Shown here in pieces: positions 61,269 through 64,000 of a stretch of 64,000 bases of DNA. This DNA comes from Clostridium polyendosporum (lineage in GTDB: Bacteria > Bacillota > Clostridia > Clostridiales > Clostridiaceae). The notes below the pieces were generated by a model. It saw nothing but the letters and a program-made list of their open reading frames with translations, was not told the DNA's origin and did not search any database. Location: contig NZ_BOPZ01000006.1 in NCBI RefSeq assembly GCF_018332455.1, positions 62,001 through 126,000 on the forward strand, read 5' to 3'. Each line of letters begins with the position of its first letter. Within the stretch, counting starts at the first letter, position 1. A program made the position numbers and the translations under genes.

Positions 61269-63215
61269 ATGATAGTTTATGAGGCTACTAAAAAACAATT
61301 CATGGATCATGTAACTAATGATGAGATAGCAATTAAGATTGAAGAAGCTTATTTAAGAAATGTTGGACGTATTAAAAAAAGTGAATTTAATGCTTGGGAT
61401 AAATCTATGCAATATATGTATAAGGTGCTTAATACTTCAGCAATACCTGACGACTCAGGTGTTGCAATAGAGTACAAGGTTCCTGCTACATCTAGGAGAG
61501 TAGATTTTATTATTTCTGGCTTAGATAATAACGACAAGGAAAATGCTATTATTATTGAATTGAAGCAGTGGCAGGAAGTAGAGGTTATAGAGGATGAGGA
61601 TGGGATTGTTAAAACAGCGATGAATAATTCACTAATAAGAACATCTCATCCTTCTTATCAAGCTTGGACTTACGCAACCTTAATAAAGGACTACAATGAG
61701 GCTGTTCAGAAAGATAACATATCTTTATTTCCATGTGCATATCTGCATAATTATTACCTAAGAGATGATGATCCATTAGTTAACAAAGTTTATGATAAAT
61801 ATTTAGAAAGGGCACCTGTGTATGTTAAAGGAGAGGTACTGAAATTAAGAGAATTTATTTGCAAATATATTAAAAAAGCTGATCATAAAAGAGTGCTCTA
61901 TAAAATAGAGAATGGAAAGATAAAACCATCAAAATCTTTGCAAGATGCATTAGTATCTATGTTGGATGGTAATGATGAATTTTATATGATTGATGATCAG
62001 AAAGTTGTATTTGAAACTGCCCTTAAGATGTCAAGAATATCATTAAAGAAGAACAAAAAGCAAGTGTTAATTATTGAAGGGGGACCAGGTACAGGTAAAT
62101 CAGTTTTAGCAATAAATTTAATGGTTAAACTTACAGCTCAAGATTATTTGTGTCAATATGTTACTAAAAATAGTGCTCCAAGAGAGGTATATTGTAAAAA
62201 ACTTAAAGGAAGTCATACTAAGAAATACATAGATAATTTATTTAAAAACTCTGGGGCATATTACGATTCTCAGAAGGATGAATTCGATATTTTAATTGTA
62301 GATGAGGCTCATAGATTAAATGAAAAATCAGGATTATTTAAAAATCTAGGAGAAAATCAAATAAAAGAAATTATAAATGCTTCAAGATGTTCTATATTTT
62401 TTCTAGATGAAAATCAAAGAGTAACTTTAAGTGATATTGGCAATAAAAAGGCTATTATTGATTTTGCAAATAAGTTAGGTGCTGAAGTAAGAGAGCTGAA
62501 ACTTGAGTCACAATTTAGATGTAATGGATCTGATGGTTATTTATCTTGGATTGATGATGTGCTTGAAATAAGACAAACAGCAAACTATGATGGGTTTGAA
62601 TTTGATTACGATATTAAAATTGTTGATAATCCAAATGAATTAAAAAAGTTGATAATAGAAAAAAATCAGATTAATAATAAAGCACGTATTGTATCAGGTT
62701 ACTGCTGGGAATGGATTTCAGAAGGAAAAACAAACAAAGATGTTTATGATATTGTAATGCCTGAATATAATTTTTCAATGAGTTGGAATTTAAGTAATTC
62801 AAAAACATGGGCTATAGATCCATTTTCTGTTGAACAAGCTGGTTGTATTCATACATGCCAAGGTCTAGAGTTTGATTATGTTGGAGTAATAATAGGTGAA
62901 GATTTACGATACGAAAATAGCATAGTTACTGATTTTACAAAGCGTGCAAAATCAGATAAGTCTTTAAGTGGAATTAAAAAACTATATAAACAGAATAAGA
63001 TAAAAGCACTTGAAGCAGCTGATGAGATAATTAAAAATACTTATAGAACATTAATGACTAGAGGTATGAAAGGGTGCTATATCTATTGTGTAGATAAGAA
63101 GCTTTCTAATTACTTAAAAGATAGGCTTTCAAAATTCTATAAGAATATAACTTATAAAGAGATTGAAGAGAGAAATTCTAGGAAAATAGATGAGAATTCT
63201 TTTATAGAAAATTAA
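61269..63215 (+). CDS. PD-(D/E)XK nuclease + DUF2075 superfamily 1 helicase
   Basis: A 648-residue protein. The N-terminal nuclease part (about 60-105) shows SRRVDFIISG (Asp79) and IIIELKQWQ (Glu97-x-Lys99), the PD-(D/E)XK core. The DUF2075 ATPase part follows: Walker A IIEGGPGTGKSVLA (271-278), Walker B ILIVDEAHRL (DEAH 345-348), FFLDENQRVT, LESQFRCNGSDGYL (motif IV-like Arg), HTCQGLEFDYVGVIIGEDL (motif V) and RTLMTRGMKGCYIYC (motif VI). Such proteins occur in defence islands as DNA/RNA translocating nucleases. GGGAGAGGG precedes the ATG. It follows the MazG-like gene by 28 bases. Confidence 0.88.
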   Translation: MIVYEATKKQFMDHVTNDEIAIKIEEAYLRNVGRIKKSEFNAWDKSMQYMYKVLNTSAIPDDSGVAIEYKVPATSRRVDFIISGLDNNDKENAIIIELKQWQEVEVIEDEDGIVKTAMNNSLIRTSHPSYQAWTYATLIKDYNEAVQKDNISLFPCAYLHNYYLRDDDPLVNKVYDKYLERAPVYVKGEVLKLREFICKYIKKADHKRVLYKIENGKIKPSKSLQDALVSMLDGNDEFYMIDDQKVVFETALKMSRISLKKNKKQVLIIEGGPGTGKSVLAINLMVKLTAQDYLCQYVTKNSAPREVYCKKLKGSHTKKYIDNLFKNSGAYYDSQKDEFDILIVDEAHRLNEKSGLFKNLGENQIKEIINASRCSIFFLDENQRVTLSDIGNKKAIIDFANKLGAEVRELKLESQFRCNGSDGYLSWIDDVLEIRQTANYDGFEFDYDIKIVDNPNELKKLIIEKNQINNKARIVSGYCWEWISEGKTNKDVYDIVMPEYNFSMSWNLSNSKTWAIDPFSVEQAGCIHTCQGLEFDYVGVIIGEDLRYENSIVTDFTKRAKSDKSLSGIKKLYKQNKIKALEAADEIIKNTYRTLMTRGMKGCYIYCVDKKLSNYLKDRLSKFYKNITYKEIEERNSRKIDENSFIEN

Positions 63216-63259
63216 TTTAGGTAGTTGGAAAGAGTAGTTAGGAGGAGGGGGATGATCAC

Positions 63260-63617
63260 GTGGCTACGTATTTATTAACATATAACCCTAGTAAATGGCA
63301 CTGGAGTGATTTTCATAGCGCTAAAGCAATATTAAAGGAAGAAGGAAGATATAGATAGCTGGAGTTGCTCCAATTCCAAAAAAATAAATAAAGGCGATAG
63401 AGTTTTTCTTATTAAATTAGGAGCAGAACCAAGAGGGATAACTGCATCAGGACTAGCTTATCAAGGATGGTATCAGGATAACCATTGGGATGAAGAGAAA
63501 AAGAGAGAGGGGAAACTTACTAATTATATAGATATTGATTTTGATGTTTTATTAGATCCTGACGAAGAAAAAATTTTATCTATGAATGAGTTAATTGCTA
63601 TAGATTCTCATTATTAA
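63260..63617 (+). pseudogene. Frameshifted EVE-like-domain gene
   Basis: A GTG at 63260 after GGAGGAGGGGG begins ATYLLTYNPSKWHWSDFHSA, and a frame change near 63349 continues with SWSCSNSKKINKGDRVFLIK, LGAEPRGITASGLAYQGWY and a final DIDFDVLLDPDEEKILS before TAA at 63615. The combined sequence resembles the EVE/PUA-like modules in front of HNH nucleases that recognise modified bases; one base is in excess (or two are missing), and no nuclease domain follows. The gene is broken, possibly recently, as codons beyond the shift are well kept. Confidence 0.75.
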
Positions 63618-63705
63618 ATTATTTATCGTAACTTTTTCTCATAAAGCAGACAACCTTTTCATATTTTTTTATTATCTTGGTGTCTACTTTATTGTATCAC
63701 TTTCA

Positions 63706-63960
63706 GTAACTTCCGATTATTGCTACAACCTCGGAGTTGTAACAAGAACTGGAAGTTTATTTTTATGGAAAGTTACTTAGAGATATAGATGATGTAAATA
63801 ATAATCTGAATTTAAAGGAGGAGAATTAATATAACACATCTAATGTATCAAGGAAAGGAAAAAAATTAACTTTCACAGATTATGAGAATATTGAGTTAGT
63901 TATTGATAATATAAGATTTCAACATGAAAATCAGGTATTTTATACAATAACTACAAAATA
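63706..63960 (+). repeat. Degenerate direct copy of the phage-like replication segment
   Basis: 63706-63830 matches 52409-52536 (hairpin and ribosome site); 63832-63882 matches 53646-53698 (end of the replication gene); 63883-63935 matches 53874-53926 (start of the 71-residue ORF). The pieces have the same order and strand but the sequence between them is deleted. It is the right-hand repeat around the defence-like island. The last bases of the window also resemble 54190-54235. Confidence 0.8.
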
Positions 63961-64000
63961 TTTGAAATTATTGTTATAATTAACCTGTAAGTAGAAAGTA

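Overview
The window is low-GC, Firmicutes-type DNA with strong GGAGG ribosome binding sites, intrinsic terminators with T-runs, a PolC replicase, a YedF/SelD/MnmH selenium set and YvrJ/DUF1659/DUF2922 small proteins. Together these point to Clostridium (sensu stricto) or a close relative; a species cannot be named. Two stretches (about 0-2.4 kb and the aldo/keto reductase remnant at 6.9-7.4 kb) look richer in G+C by eye and may be acquired.

Layout. 0-8 kb: the end of a PhzF-family gene joined to an AzlC/AzlD amino-acid exporter pair, a DUF5131 protein, gene remnants, then a MocR-type regulator divergent from a second AzlC/AzlD pair with a perfect inverted repeat between them. 8-19 kb: a DUF4434 protein, a large membrane protein, two copies (one broken) of a MerR unit around a cyclophilin-like lipoprotein and an MFS exporter, a DXS-like thiamine-diphosphate enzyme, a truncated DUF362 protein and an acyltransferase. 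18.4-21.5 kb: selenium metabolism (yedF, selD, mnmH). 21.9-26.3 kb: polC. 26.4-29.5 kb: a sugar-binding protein, a DeoR regulator and a divergent HAD phosphatase. 29.6-33.4 kb: IS debris and a secreted multi-module GH32 fructan hydrolase. 34-39 kb: an EFR1 ferredoxin/flavodoxin protein, a nitroreductase, an MFS exporter and an iron-sulfur flavoprotein, with a TetR regulator whose paired operators lie in the divergent promoter region.

39.6-64 kb is accessory. An ADP-ribosylglycohydrolase is divergent from a small, otherwise anonymous protein that carries the R-S-E signature of an arginine-type ADP-ribosyltransferase. After this come an oxidoreductase, a vanadium-haloperoxidase-like enzyme, DUF4317 and HutD proteins, and the YvrJ/DUF1659/DUF2922 cluster, parts of which recur nearby as broken copies. 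From 52.4 kb a phage-like replication segment is followed by an IS110 element and a defence-like island: DUF262 + HEPN, an HNH endonuclease, a MazG-like pyrophosphohydrolase + PD-(D/E)XK/DUF2075 helicase, and a frameshifted EVE-like gene. A degenerate direct copy of the phage-like segment lies at 63.7 kb, so the island is bracketed by direct repeats.

The best candidates for undescribed biology are the transferase/glycohydrolase pair (39.7-41.6 kb), the DUF262-HEPN operon (56.4-58.5 kb) and the MazG-nuclease-helicase operon (60.9-63.2 kb). No tRNA, rRNA or CRISPR array was seen. All family calls come from reading motifs in the translated sequence; no database search was run.
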